Assembly: GCA_964550855.1 (NCBI GenBank)
Contig: CAZKBQ010000023.1
Coordinates: 1-64,000 of the forward strand
Source of the DNA: JAGOBP01 sp964550855
GTDB lineage: Bacteria; Chloroflexota; Anaerolineae; Fen-1058
DNA length: 64,000 nt
Direction: 5' to 3'
A program made the position numbers and the translations under genes. The notes under the pieces are model-generated. The model was given only the letters and a program-made list of their open reading frames with translations. It was not told where the DNA came from and did no database searches. This document shows positions 33,743-41,793 of this stretch, piece after piece (the stretch's first letter is position 1; every line of letters begins with the position of its first letter).

Positions 33743-36532
33743 GCTATCTGCCGTCTCCAGCTTGATCGGGATCCGCGCCCGAATGCGCGTGCCGTGGCCC
33801 GGTTCGCTCCTTACTGTCAGCACGCCGCCCACCCGCATCACCCGCTCGCGCATCGATTTCAGCCCCAGGTGGCCGGGGAAGGTGCCCTGCGCGTCAAAGC
33901 CCACACCATCGTCGCTGATCTCCAACAGCGCCACATTGCCCGGCTCGCAGACCAGCTTCAGCACGACGTTCGTGGCTTTGGCGTGCTTGACGATGTTGTG
34001 CAGCGCTTCCTGGGCGATGCGGTACAGCGCCTCTTTCACATCCAGCGGCATGTCTTCCATTTCCTCGCACAAGTCGGTGGTCACGTTGAGGTGATGGCGC
34101 GCCCGGGTGGCCGCGGCCTGTTTGCTCAGGGCGGCCACTAAGCCGTCGGTCTTCAACGATTCCGGCCGCAGTTCGAAGATCAACGCGCGCATTTCGGCCA
34201 GGCCGGCCTCGGCCAGCTGGAGTGTGTACTCGATCGGATCTTTGGCCCGGGCCGGATCCCGATCGAGCTGGGCGCGGGCCGTGCGCGCCCCCAGCGCAAT
34301 GCCGTACAGCGCCTGCGACACGGAATCGTGCAGCTCGCGGGCCAGCCGGTTGCGTTCTTCCAGCGCGGCCAGTTCTTTGGCCTGCCAGTACAATCGTGAA
34401 TTGTCGATGGCGATGGCGGCCTGGTTGGCGATGCCCAGCGCCAGCCGCGCGTGATGATCGGTGTAGCGACCCGGCTCATCGTAGTCCAGGCTCAACATGC
34501 CCACCACGTTTTCCTGGATGGTCAACGGCACACCCAGCCACGAACGAATGTAACCAAAGGTTGTGTACAGCTGCTCGCCCGCAAATTGCTGGAAGATCCG
34601 CGCCAGCGGCGAATCGCCGCGCACATCGTCGATGATGACAGCGCCGCGCCGCCGGATCACTTCGGCGTTGGCGCCCGCCCGGGCCAGCGGGAAGCGCAGC
34701 CGCACGATGTCGTCGGTCGGGATGGGACCCTGATAATCGAGGATGGCCAGCTCGCCTTCGTTCAGCGTGAAGATGGTGGCCCCGGTATAGTCCACCACCG
34801 ATTTGAGCTGGGTCAAAATCAGGCGCAGCAGCGGTTTGAGCTCCAGCATGGAGGTCATGTTCTGCGAGATTTCCAGCAACGTCTGCAGTTCGCGCGTGCG
34901 TTCGGCCACGCGCTGCTCCAGCAGCTGGAAGGCCCGCTCGCGTTCGGTGACATCGTGCACCACGCTCAGGATGTGCGGCTGGCCGCGATAGAGCAGCGGC
35001 GAGCCGCGCACTTCGGCATCGAGCGGCGAGCCGTTGCGGCGCAGATCAACCGATCGGGCTTCCACCGTCTCGCCCCGGCCGACCGCCGCCAGGTACTCGC
35101 GGAAGGTGGCGTGATAGTCGGGATGGATCAGCACCAGCGGATCGAGCTGAAAGAATTCTTCGCGGCTGTAGCCGAACATCGCGCAGGCCGCCGGGTTTGC
35201 TTCCACAATCGCGCCGTCGGGCCGGGTGATGATCAAGCCGTCGGTGGTGGTCTCAAAGATGCTGCGATACTGCTTCTCGCGCTCGATGAGCTCGTCGTCG
35301 ACACGCTTGCGCTCGGTGATGTCGGTGTGCGAGCCAGCCATGCGCACCGGCCGGCCGGCCTCGTCGCGCACTGTCGCGCCGCGCGTCAGGATCCAGCGGT
35401 AGCTGCCGTCCTTGTGCTGCAGCCGGATCTCTTTTTCGTAATAGGACGTCTGGCCCGCCAGATGATCGTTCAGCGCCTGCATCGCCGGTTCCACATCATC
35501 GGGGTGCATGCGCATCGTCCATTCTTCAAACCGGTTGGGCAGCTCGTCATCGGTGTAGCCCAGCATTTCCTTCCAGCGCGGCGAGTAATACACGGTGTTC
35601 GTTTTGATGTGCCAGTCCCAGATGCCGTCATTGGTGCCCTGCACGGCCAGGCTGAAGCGTTCTTCGCTCTCCTTCAACTGCTGGCGGCTCGACTGAATGT
35701 GGCGCAGCATGTCACGAAAACCGGCCAGCAGGGCGCGCCCCTCGGACCCGGCTGGATACCGCTCCACCGGCACCACGGGCAGCGCGTCCGGGTCGCGGCG
35801 GATCTGATCGAACAGACCCAACAGCGTGCGATAACTGCTGAACACCGGTCGCAGCACCATGAACACGCCCAGAAAGATCACCAGAAACAGGCCGCCCGTC
35901 AGCACCAGTGAGTTGCGCGTAAAGCCCTGCGTGCCGGCGTCGATGTCGGCCAGATACATGCCCGTGCCGATGAAGGCGTCCCATTCGGGAATGCCCACCA
36001 CGTAGGTCAGCTTGGGCTGGGGCACGCTGCTGCCCGGCGGCGGGAATTTGTATTCCAAGAAGCCCTCACGACCGGGCCCGGTGGCGATGCGGATGATCTC
36101 GCGTCCAATGTTCTTCCCGTCGGCGTCCAGCGTCTCCAGCTGGCTGGTGCCTTCCAGCTCAGGCTGAAACGGCTCCACCAATACCGTGCCTTTGACGTCA
36201 CCCATGAACAGGTAATTGGCGCCCAGACCGTAAATGTACGTCATGCGCCGGATCAGATCGCGCCCCTGCTCAATGGCCTGCGCCTGCGTCAATTCGCCGC
36301 GCCGCTGTTGTTCGATGACGGGCTTGATCACATTCAAACCCAGATACACGATGCGTTTCAGCTCGTCGCGGCGCGAGTCATACATCCGCTCCGACGAGCT
36401 GTAACCGAAATACGAGAAGAGCAGCACATAGCCCACGGCGATGAGGATCATGCCCAGCGCCACGCGCGCGTAGGTGCTTTGCAACGACACGGAGATTTTC
36501 AGCGGCGAACGGTGCGGCGGAGAGGAAGTCAT
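33734..36532 (-). CDS. Cache-PAS-PAS-GAF sensor histidine kinase (NarL-type partner)
   Basis: This 932-residue membrane kinase has TM helices at about 24-44 and 207-228 that flank an extracytoplasmic Cache domain (about 45-205, GIPEWDAFIGTGMYL). Two PAS domains follow (290-410 with PAC, and 420-530), a GAF domain (555-715), a HisKA_3 dimerisation helix with His735 in RLARELHDSVSQAL and a HATPase domain (ISDDGVGFDAQG, GHLGLKSMRERV). It would sense an external small molecule and phosphorylate the response regulator encoded just upstream. The signal is not known; Cache domains often bind organic acids or amino acids. The gene is 56 nt behind the regulator on the same strand. Confidence 0.9.
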   Translation of the reverse strand: MTSSPPHRSPLKISVSLQSTYARVALGMILIAVGYVLLFSYFGYSSSERMYDSRRDELKRIVYLGLNVIKPVIEQQRRGELTQAQAIEQGRDLIRRMTYIYGLGANYLFMGDVKGTVLVEPFQPELEGTSQLETLDADGKNIGREIIRIATGPGREGFLEYKFPPPGSSVPQPKLTYVVGIPEWDAFIGTGMYLADIDAGTQGFTRNSLVLTGGLFLVIFLGVFMVLRPVFSSYRTLLGLFDQIRRDPDALPVVPVERYPAGSEGRALLAGFRDMLRHIQSSRQQLKESEERFSLAVQGTNDGIWDWHIKTNTVYYSPRWKEMLGYTDDELPNRFEEWTMRMHPDDVEPAMQALNDHLAGQTSYYEKEIRLQHKDGSYRWILTRGATVRDEAGRPVRMAGSHTDITERKRVDDELIEREKQYRSIFETTTDGLIITRPDGAIVEANPAACAMFGYSREEFFQLDPLVLIHPDYHATFREYLAAVGRGETVEARSVDLRRNGSPLDAEVRGSPLLYRGQPHILSVVHDVTERERAFQLLEQRVAERTRELQTLLEISQNMTSMLELKPLLRLILTQLKSVVDYTGATIFTLNEGELAILDYQGPIPTDDIVRLRFPLARAGANAEVIRRRGAVIIDDVRGDSPLARIFQQFAGEQLYTTFGYIRSWLGVPLTIQENVVGMLSLDYDEPGRYTDHHARLALGIANQAAIAIDNSRLYWQAKELAALEERNRLARELHDSVSQALYGIALGARTARAQLDRDPARAKDPIEYTLQLAEAGLAEMRALIFELRPESLKTDGLVAALSKQAAATRARHHLNVTTDLCEEMEDMPLDVKEALYRIAQEALHNIVKHAKATNVVLKLVCEPGNVALLEISDDGVGFDAQGTFPGHLGLKSMRERVMRVGGVLTVRSEPGHGTRIRARIPIKLETADSLR

Positions 36533-36588
36533 AGAACTGCTGCCTGACGAGGGCGCGAAGCCGCGCGGCGTGCCGCGGCCCGGCCCGG

Positions 36589-37239
36589 TTATGCGCCCGG
36601 CTCGGCCGGTTCGATCGACACCAGGCCGATGCGCACCGCGTACAGCGCGGCCTGCGTGCGGCTGGGCACGTTGAGTTTGCTGAGGATGTTGCTGACGTGC
36701 GTTTTCACCGTCTTTTCACCGATGGTCAGCGCCGCCGCGATCTCTTTGTTGGAGCGGCCCTGCGCCAGCAGCCGCAGCACTTCGGTCTCGCGGTCGGTCA
36801 ACGCCTCGGGACTGTCGGGCGCGCGCACTTCGCGCATCAACCGGGCGGCGGCCTTGGGCGACAGCTGTACCTGCCCCTCGGCGGCGGCCTTGATGGCGCG
36901 GCACAGCTCATCGGATTCGGTATCCTTCAGCAGATAACCGATCGCCCCGGCGCGCACCGCGCCGATCACCGACGAGTCTTCCAGCACGCTCGTCAACGCG
37001 ATCACTTCCGTGTCCGGCAGTTCGCGCCGCAAAATGCCGATGGCGGTGATGCCGTCCATGACCGGCATCAACAGGTCCATCAGCACCACGTCGGGCTTGA
37101 GCTCTTTGGCCTGCTTCACGCCTTCCGCGCCGTCGGCGGCTTCACCCACCACTTCCAGTTCCGGGTCCAGGCCAAGGAACATCTTGAGGCCCTGCCGCAC
37201 CACGCTGTGATCGTCCACGATGAGGATTCGAATGGGCAT
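36589..37239 (-). CDS. NarL/FixJ-type response regulator
   Basis: This 216-residue protein has a receiver domain (LIVDDHSVVRQGLKMFL; phospho-acceptor Asp55 in VLMDLLMPVMDG; Lys in YLLKDT) and a LuxR-type helix-turn-helix (LTDRETEVLRLLAQGRSNKE, KTVKTHVSNILSKL). It is the likely partner of the histidine kinase that follows in the same operon. DNA binding would be triggered by phosphorylation. The ATG lies behind a weak GGTGG. A TATAAT -10 box for the pair is at 37278-37283. Confidence 0.93.
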   Translation of the reverse strand: MPIRILIVDDHSVVRQGLKMFLGLDPELEVVGEAADGAEGVKQAKELKPDVVLMDLLMPVMDGITAIGILRRELPDTEVIALTSVLEDSSVIGAVRAGAIGYLLKDTESDELCRAIKAAAEGQVQLSPKAAARLMREVRAPDSPEALTDRETEVLRLLAQGRSNKEIAAALTIGEKTVKTHVSNILSKLNVPSRTQAALYAVRIGLVSIEPAEPGA

Positions 37240-37277
37240 CTGACACCACCTGTCTGATATGACCCGAGGCTGGAACG

Positions 37278-37283
37278 ATTATA
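37278..37283 (-). promoter_or_regulatory. -10 box of the two-component operon
   Basis: TATAAT on the minus strand, about 38 nt before the response-regulator start. The -35 region overlaps the end of the LysE gene and is poorly conserved. Confidence 0.5.
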
Positions 37284-37293
37284 ACACGGGCGC

Positions 37294-37929
37294 TTAGCTT
37301 TGCGCGATCAGGCCATACAACACCGCGACGCCGAAGCCCGCGATGACGATCCCGGACAACCGATTGATCCACCGCAGCCCGATCGGCCCGAGCCGCGCTC
37401 GAAAGAGGCCGGTGAACGTCACCAGGATCAGCCACCACGCGCATGATCCAGCGAACACGCCCGCCACCACCAATAGCGCTCCGCCTGATCCGGCGCCGAC
37501 GGCGGCCCCCACCCCGGCGAAGATGGCCGCGAACGCAAAGATGGTCAGCGGATTGGTGAGCGTGAGAAACAACGTGGACGCATACGCCCCGATCAGGCCG
37601 CGCTGCGGCGCGCCGCGCTCGCCCGCGTCGGCCGCCGTCTCAACCGGCATCGCCCCGAAGGTCTTGACGCCCAGATACAACAAATAGCCGCCGCCGATCA
37701 GACCGAGCCACACTTGCTGCTGCCGCAGAAAATCGGCCACCAGCGTCAGGCCCAGCGCCGCGATCAGGCCGTAGAAGCCGTCGGCGCTGGCTGCACCCAG
37801 CCCGGAGGCCAGCCCGTAAGCGCGCCCTTCGGCCAGTGTGCGCCGAATGCACAGCACGCCGATTGGTCCAACCGGCGCAGCAATGGAGAAGCCGATGACG
37901 AGGCCGCGGAGAAGAAGATTGAGGTCCAT
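37294..37929 (-). CDS. LysE/RhtB-family amino-acid exporter
   Basis: This 211-residue membrane protein has six hydrophobic helices and the LysE motif GFSIAAPVGPIGVLCIRRTLAEGR at its N-terminus (APVGP is diagnostic), plus LTNPLTIFAFAAIF in the second half. The family exports lysine, arginine, homoserine or threonine. It lies upstream of the two-component operon on the same strand with a 54-bp gap. Confidence 0.88.
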   Translation of the reverse strand: MDLNLLLRGLVIGFSIAAPVGPIGVLCIRRTLAEGRAYGLASGLGAASADGFYGLIAALGLTLVADFLRQQQVWLGLIGGGYLLYLGVKTFGAMPVETAADAGERGAPQRGLIGAYASTLFLTLTNPLTIFAFAAIFAGVGAAVGAGSGGALLVVAGVFAGSCAWWLILVTFTGLFRARLGPIGLRWINRLSGIVIAGFGVAVLYGLIAQS

Positions 37930-37935
37930 GGGAAA

Positions 37936-37962
37936 TCCTGATGAGTGACGAGTGAAACGTGA
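37936..37962. repeat. ATGAGTGACGA-type degenerate repeat
   Basis: The gap from 37930 to 38124 starts with GATGAGTGACGAGTGAAACG, a unit also seen at 1161-1184 (ATGAGTGACGAATGACAAAT). The rest of the gap holds three CGTACC words, a TATAAT at about 38037 on the plus strand and small hairpins, but no open frame that looks coding. Confidence 0.45.
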
Positions 37963-38124
37963 ACTCGGTCGGTGTTCGACTACAGATCGTCATGCGCACG
38001 CTGTAGATTCTTGCAATGTCGTACCCTGACAGTCTTGTATAATCGTACCGCTTTCAAGCGTACCCTGCGAAGGATGAACGATCAGCCGACGGCTTACCAG
38101 GCGCGACTTCTAGTCGCAGCTGCG

Positions 38125-39024
38125 CTACCGGCTCATCTCCGCCGCCAGCCGCACCGTCTGCCAGTGAATGTCCACCGTGTCCTCCACGCGTTTGGCGTAG
38201 CCGCCCGCCATGGTGATGACGACGGGCAATCCGGTCGCGCGGCAGCTCTCCAATACGAAGCGATCACGCGCCAGCAGCCCGGCCTTGGTCAACTTCATCC
38301 GCCCGAACGTGTCGTCGAAATACGGATCCGCGCCCGCCAGGTAGATCGCCAGATCGGCCTGCGCGCGATCGAGCACGACGGGCAGTGCTTCGCGCAGCGC
38401 GGCCAGATAGAGCGCGTCGTCGGCATCGTCCGGCAGCGCCACGTCGAGATCGCTGATCTCCTTGTGAAACGGATAGTTCCTGGCGCCGTGGATGGAGAAC
38501 GTAAAGACGCCGGGATCAGCGCGGAAGATGCTGGCTGTGCCGTCGCCCTGATGCACATCGCAATCGACGACGACCACGCGCCGCGCGCGCCCTTCGGCCT
38601 GCATGGCCCGCGCCGCGACGGCGGCGTCGTTGAAGACACAGTAGCCGCCGCCGTGATCGGCGAAGGCGTGATGCGTGCCGCCCGCCAGATTGACGGCGAG
38701 GCCCTCGCTCAGCGCTGCCCGCGCCGCCGCAATCGTCGCCCCGCTCGACCGGCGTGAGCGCTCCACCATCTGCGGCGACCACGGAAAACCGATGCGGCGC
38801 AATTCCTTGTCCGTCAATTCGCCGCGCGCCACACGCCCTACGTATTCCGTCGTATGGACACGCCGCAGTTCCGCATCGGTGGCCGCAGCGGGCACGCACT
38901 GCTCATCGGGCGCAAACCGGCCGGAAGCCGCCACCCGCTCGCGCAGCAGCGCATACTTCGCCATGGGAAAACGATGTCCTTCCGGTAATGGCAGCACAAA
39001 TTGATCGGTGTAGAAAACCTTCAT
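38125..39024 (-). CDS. Histone deacetylase-family protein (AcuC/HDAC-like deacetylase)
   Basis: This 299-residue protein has the zinc site of the arginase/deacetylase fold: VVVDCDVHQGDGTASIF (Asp and His ligands) and LAGADPYFDDTFGRM (second Asp), with a GGTHHAF active-site His pair and MAGGYAKRVEDTV near the end. Bacterial members remove acetyl groups from acetyl-CoA synthetase or from polyamines and other amides. The length is that of the short AcuC/APAH type. ATG 39024 begins MKVFYTDQFVLPLPEGH. The divergent neighbour is the radical SAM gene. Confidence 0.9.
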   Translation of the reverse strand: MKVFYTDQFVLPLPEGHRFPMAKYALLRERVAASGRFAPDEQCVPAAATDAELRRVHTTEYVGRVARGELTDKELRRIGFPWSPQMVERSRRSSGATIAAARAALSEGLAVNLAGGTHHAFADHGGGYCVFNDAAVAARAMQAEGRARRVVVVDCDVHQGDGTASIFRADPGVFTFSIHGARNYPFHKEISDLDVALPDDADDALYLAALREALPVVLDRAQADLAIYLAGADPYFDDTFGRMKLTKAGLLARDRFVLESCRATGLPVVITMAGGYAKRVEDTVDIHWQTVRLAAEMSR

Positions 39025-39122
39025 CGCTCATGGCTCATGCAAATTTCTTCCTGCCAATTATAGCCTGTGTGACGCGCTTCGCGGCCACGCATCACCTGCG
39101 ATCTGGCCGTCCCCGATGGCTA

Positions 39123-39151
39123 TTGACGCGACCGAACAATTGTTCTACAAT
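39123..39151 (+). promoter_or_regulatory. Promoter of the radical SAM gene, leaderless
   Basis: TTGACG (39123-39128), a 17-bp spacer and TACAAT (39146-39151). The ATG at 39158 is 6 nt beyond the -10, at the expected transcription start, and no ribosome site is present. The spacer is filled by the LexA-like palindrome. Confidence 0.75.
39134..39145 (+). promoter_or_regulatory. LexA (SOS) box within the promoter spacer
   Basis: GAACAATTGTTC, a perfect palindrome that fits the GAAC-N4-GTTC LexA box of Gram-positive bacteria and relatives. It lies exactly between the -35 and -10 boxes, the ideal place for a repressor. It predicts damage-inducible expression. Confidence 0.7.
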
Positions 39152-39157
39152 TATAGC

Positions 39158-40387
39158 ATGGACGCCGAAATCAAGCTTCAACTGCTGGCCGACAACGCCG
39201 CGATCGAACCGGCGGAAGACGCCCGTCTCGATCGCACCCCCACGCCCGACCGGCTGGCCGCTTGCGGACATTCGCCGCTGGAGTTGAAGCGCACGGTCGA
39301 GCAGATTAAAGCGGGCGACAACCGCGCGCTCGATGTGAAGAAGAGTTCGCTGGGCATTCATCACGCCGTGATGCCGGGCGGCAAAACCATTGCCCTGCTC
39401 AAGACCATGCTCACCTCGGCCTGCGAGCGCGACTGTTATTACTGTCCGTTCCGCAAAGGCCGCGATATGCGCCGCGCCACCTTCAGGCCCGACGAAATGG
39501 CAAAGGCCTTCATCGATCTCAACCGTGCCCGCATCGCCGAAGGCATCTTCCTGAGCAGCGGCATCGCGGGCGGCGGCGTGCGCACGCAGGATCGCCTCAT
39601 CGACGCCATCGACATTTTGCGCGGCACACAGCACTATCGCGGCTACGTGCATCTGAAGATCATGCCCGGCTCGGAGCGCGATCAGGTCTATCGGGCCATG
39701 CAGCTGGCCGATCGGATCTCGATCAACCTGGAAGCGCCCAACACGCGCCGATTGGCCGATCTGGCCCCACACAAAGTATTCCTCGAAGAGCTGCTGCGGC
39801 CGCTGCAGTGGGCCGATGAGATTCGCCGCACCCAACCGGCCCGGCTGGGCTGGAACGGCAAGTGGCCGTCGCTGGCCACGCAGTTCGTCGTGGGCGCGGT
39901 GGGCGAAAATGATCTGGAGATTCTATCCACCACCGCCTACCTGCTCAAACAGCTGCGGCTGGCGCGCACCTATTTTTCCGCGTTCAGCCCGGTGACAAAT
40001 ACGCCGCTGGAAAATCACGCGCCGGAGAATCCCTGGCGCGAGCATCGCCTCTATCAATCGTCGTTCCTGCTGCGCGATTACGGCTTTGATCTGGAAGATA
40101 TGCCGTTCACGCCAGAAGGCTTTCTGCCGCTGGATGTCGATCCCAAGATCGCGTGGGCGCGGCAGAACCTGCACGACCCGATCGAGATCAACCAGGCCGA
40201 TCGGCGTGAGCTGCTGCGCGTGCCCGGCATCGGGCCGAAGGGCGCGGAGTCGATCCTCGCGGCGCGGCGCAAAGGCACGCTGCGCGATCTCAAGGACCTC
40301 AAAGCCATCGGCGTCCTGGCCAATCGCGCCGCGCCCTTCGTGTTGCTCAACGGTCGTCGCCCGGCGTGGCAATTGCCTTTGTGGTGA
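39158..40387 (+). CDS. Putative DNA modification/repair radical SAM protein with C-terminal helix-hairpin-helix
   Basis: This 409-residue protein binds a 4Fe-4S cluster through Cys89, Cys93 and Cys96 (ACERDCYYC, the C-x3-C-x2-C motif). GIFLSSGIAGGGVRTQDRLI and INLEAPN barrel motifs follow. The C-terminus has a helix-hairpin-helix DNA-binding segment (LLRVPGIGPKGAESILAARR). This matches the family of putative DNA modification/repair radical SAM proteins usually found beside a uracil-DNA-glycosylase-like partner, which is not seen here. The LexA box at its promoter supports a DNA-damage role. The substrate base or reaction is unknown. ATG 39158 is chosen from the promoter spacing. Confidence 0.9.
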   Translation: MDAEIKLQLLADNAAIEPAEDARLDRTPTPDRLAACGHSPLELKRTVEQIKAGDNRALDVKKSSLGIHHAVMPGGKTIALLKTMLTSACERDCYYCPFRKGRDMRRATFRPDEMAKAFIDLNRARIAEGIFLSSGIAGGGVRTQDRLIDAIDILRGTQHYRGYVHLKIMPGSERDQVYRAMQLADRISINLEAPNTRRLADLAPHKVFLEELLRPLQWADEIRRTQPARLGWNGKWPSLATQFVVGAVGENDLEILSTTAYLLKQLRLARTYFSAFSPVTNTPLENHAPENPWREHRLYQSSFLLRDYGFDLEDMPFTPEGFLPLDVDPKIAWARQNLHDPIEINQADRRELLRVPGIGPKGAESILAARRKGTLRDLKDLKAIGVLANRAAPFVLLNGRRPAWQLPLW

Positions 40388-40422
40388 GTCGCTGTGCGTT
40401 TGTGCGTTCTGCGCGTCTCTGC

Positions 40423-40443
40423 GGTTGGGCCGCCTGGCCAACC
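40423..40443 (+). other. Hairpin after the radical SAM gene
   Basis: GGTTGG (40423-40428) and CCAACC (40438-40443) with a 9-nt loop, preceded by a GTGCGTTTGTGCGTTCTGCG repeat stretch from 40391. There is no T-run, so termination is uncertain. Confidence 0.4.
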
Positions 40444-40507
40444 AGCCGGCAGTTAAGAGACTCGCCTGCCCTATCGCTGTGATATAATGATCAGCGAGGA
40501 GTCAGGG

Positions 40508-40804
40508 ATGGCCGCTCAATCAACTTTCATTACCTTACGCGTTCCGCTGGACGTGGTGAATCAGCTGCCCGCCGATCCAACAACGCGCGCGCACGTGCTG
40601 GAACTGGGGTTGCGCCAGTGGCGCGTAATCGAGGCGTTGGAAGCTTACCGGCAGGGGCGCGGCACCCTGGCCTACGCCGCCGAACAAGCCGGCGTCTCGC
40701 TGCGCGAAATCATCCCGTTGGCCTGTGCGCATGGCCTGCTGCCCGCCGCCGATGCCGAGACTCTTGATCAGCCCTTAACCCTTGATCAGGCCGCACAGTT
40801 GTGA
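40508..40804 (+). CDS. UPF0175-like antitoxin of a toxin-antitoxin pair
   Basis: This 98-residue protein has an N-terminal ribbon-like strand (TFITLRVPLDVVNQLP) and a helix-turn-helix-like part (YRQGRGTLAYAAEQAGVSLRE), the UPF0175/VapB-like antitoxin layout. The ATG has a GAGGAG 9 nt upstream, and a TATAAT lies at 40483-40488. The PIN-like toxin gene follows with a 4-bp overlap. The pair has the gene order antitoxin then toxin. Confidence 0.8.
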   Translation: MAAQSTFITLRVPLDVVNQLPADPTTRAHVLELGLRQWRVIEALEAYRQGRGTLAYAAEQAGVSLREIIPLACAHGLLPAADAETLDQPLTLDQAAQL

Positions 40805-41322
40805 GCGTCATTGTCGATGCGGGGCCGCTGCTGGCCCTGGCGAAGATCGGCGCGCTTAATCTGCTCACCTCGTCGTACGACACGGTCTTCATTACCCCGA
40901 CCGTGTACGCCGAAGCTGTCACAGCCGGCCGAGCGCTGAATGCCCCTGACGCGGATCTCATTGAAGAAGCTGTCAAGTCCGGCCAAATCTCCGTGCGAAC
41001 CCCGGTGACAACCGTTCTGCCGGTCGTTAGCCTGGTTCATACAGGCGAGCGTGAAAGTATTTGTCCGGCCATTGAACTGGGGGCGGATGTGCTGCTGGTC
41101 GATGATGCCGCGGCGCGTGGAACGGCGCATGAAAACCTGAGGGCAGCGAACGCCCGCACACAACTCAAAGGCACGCTGGGGCTGATCGTGAGCGCCGTCC
41201 AACACGGCTACATCACCCGCGAGGCTGCCGTTGATTATGTGCGCGCTTTGCAGGCGCGGCCAGATGTCTGGCTGAGCCGCGCGTTGTGCGATCAGGTCAT
41301 TCGCGCGCTGATGGCCGGCTGA
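40801..41322 (+). CDS. DUF3368 PIN-like toxin
   Basis: This 173-residue protein starts VIVDAGPLLALAKIGALNLL, with the first acidic residue of the PIN-like fold, and has VLLVDDAAARGTAHE with the later acidic pair and a LKGTLGLIVSAVQHGYI motif seen in DUF3368 toxins. PIN toxins cleave RNA, often tRNA or mRNA. It starts at a GTG overlapping the antitoxin stop (GTGA), so translation is coupled. Such modules are often recently acquired. Confidence 0.85.
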   Translation: MSVIVDAGPLLALAKIGALNLLTSSYDTVFITPTVYAEAVTAGRALNAPDADLIEEAVKSGQISVRTPVTTVLPVVSLVHTGERESICPAIELGADVLLVDDAAARGTAHENLRAANARTQLKGTLGLIVSAVQHGYITREAAVDYVRALQARPDVWLSRALCDQVIRALMAG

Positions 41323-41384
41323 AGCCGTAAGGGGCTTTCCATATCTGCCAGACAACCAGCCGTGGTTAAGAAACCCGATCTCGT

Positions 41385-41416
41385 CGTTGCGCTCTTCGCA
41401 TCCTTGCGGTTAAATA
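41385..41416. repeat. TTGCGCTCTTCGCATCCTTGCGG dispersed repeat
   Basis: Part of the 99-bp gap before the DUF6504-like gene (41323-41421). It belongs to the TTCGTG-like repeat family of the window (units CTCTTCGC, ATCCTTGCGGTTAAA). It carries no gene. Confidence 0.4.
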
Positions 41417-41421
41417 ACAGC

Positions 41422-41793
41422 ATGCCCGGCCATCAACCGCTGCACTTCATCGACGAACCCATCGAGGCGATCTTCGACCGGCCGCCGGCCCGTGAAAAAG
41501 CGCCGCCCTGCCCCGATGCTTTCGCGTGGCAGGGCCGCACGTATCGCGTGCTGGAGATGCTCGAGGAATGGCACGCTTACGACCGCAGCGGACGCATGGC
41601 CAACAACATGCGCCCCGCCCACGCGGCCACTGCCGCCGCGCGTGGCTCATGGGGGGTGGGACGTTTCTACTTTCGCGTGCGCGTGGAAGATGGCAGGTTG
41701 TTCGAGTTGTACTACGATCGCGCGCCCAAGGGCCAGAAGCAAAAAAAGGGCGCGTGGTTCCTCCGGGCGGAGATCACTCCGGCGCAGCCGTGA
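41422..41793 (+). CDS. DUF6504-like small protein
   Basis: This 123-residue protein shows the signature F-x-W-Q-G-x-x-Y-x-V (FAWQGRTYRVLEMLEEWH) followed by GRFYFRVRVEDGRLFELYYD and GAWFLRAEI, the pattern of the DUF6504 family. These are small beta-rich proteins often beside DNA polymerase or repair genes; the function is unknown. ATG 41422 is chosen because the codons before it derive from the repeat stretch. The gene overlaps the 3' end of the alpha/beta hydrolase by 20 bp on the opposite strand. Confidence 0.75.
   Translation: MPGHQPLHFIDEPIEAIFDRPPAREKAPPCPDAFAWQGRTYRVLEMLEEWHAYDRSGRMANNMRPAHAATAAARGSWGVGRFYFRVRVEDGRLFELYYDRAPKGQKQKKGAWFLRAEITPAQP

Noticed and set aside
36533..36588. Possible small gene between kinase and response regulator
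   Set aside because: The 56-bp gap is GC-rich with no start and ribosome site; it is just an operon spacer.
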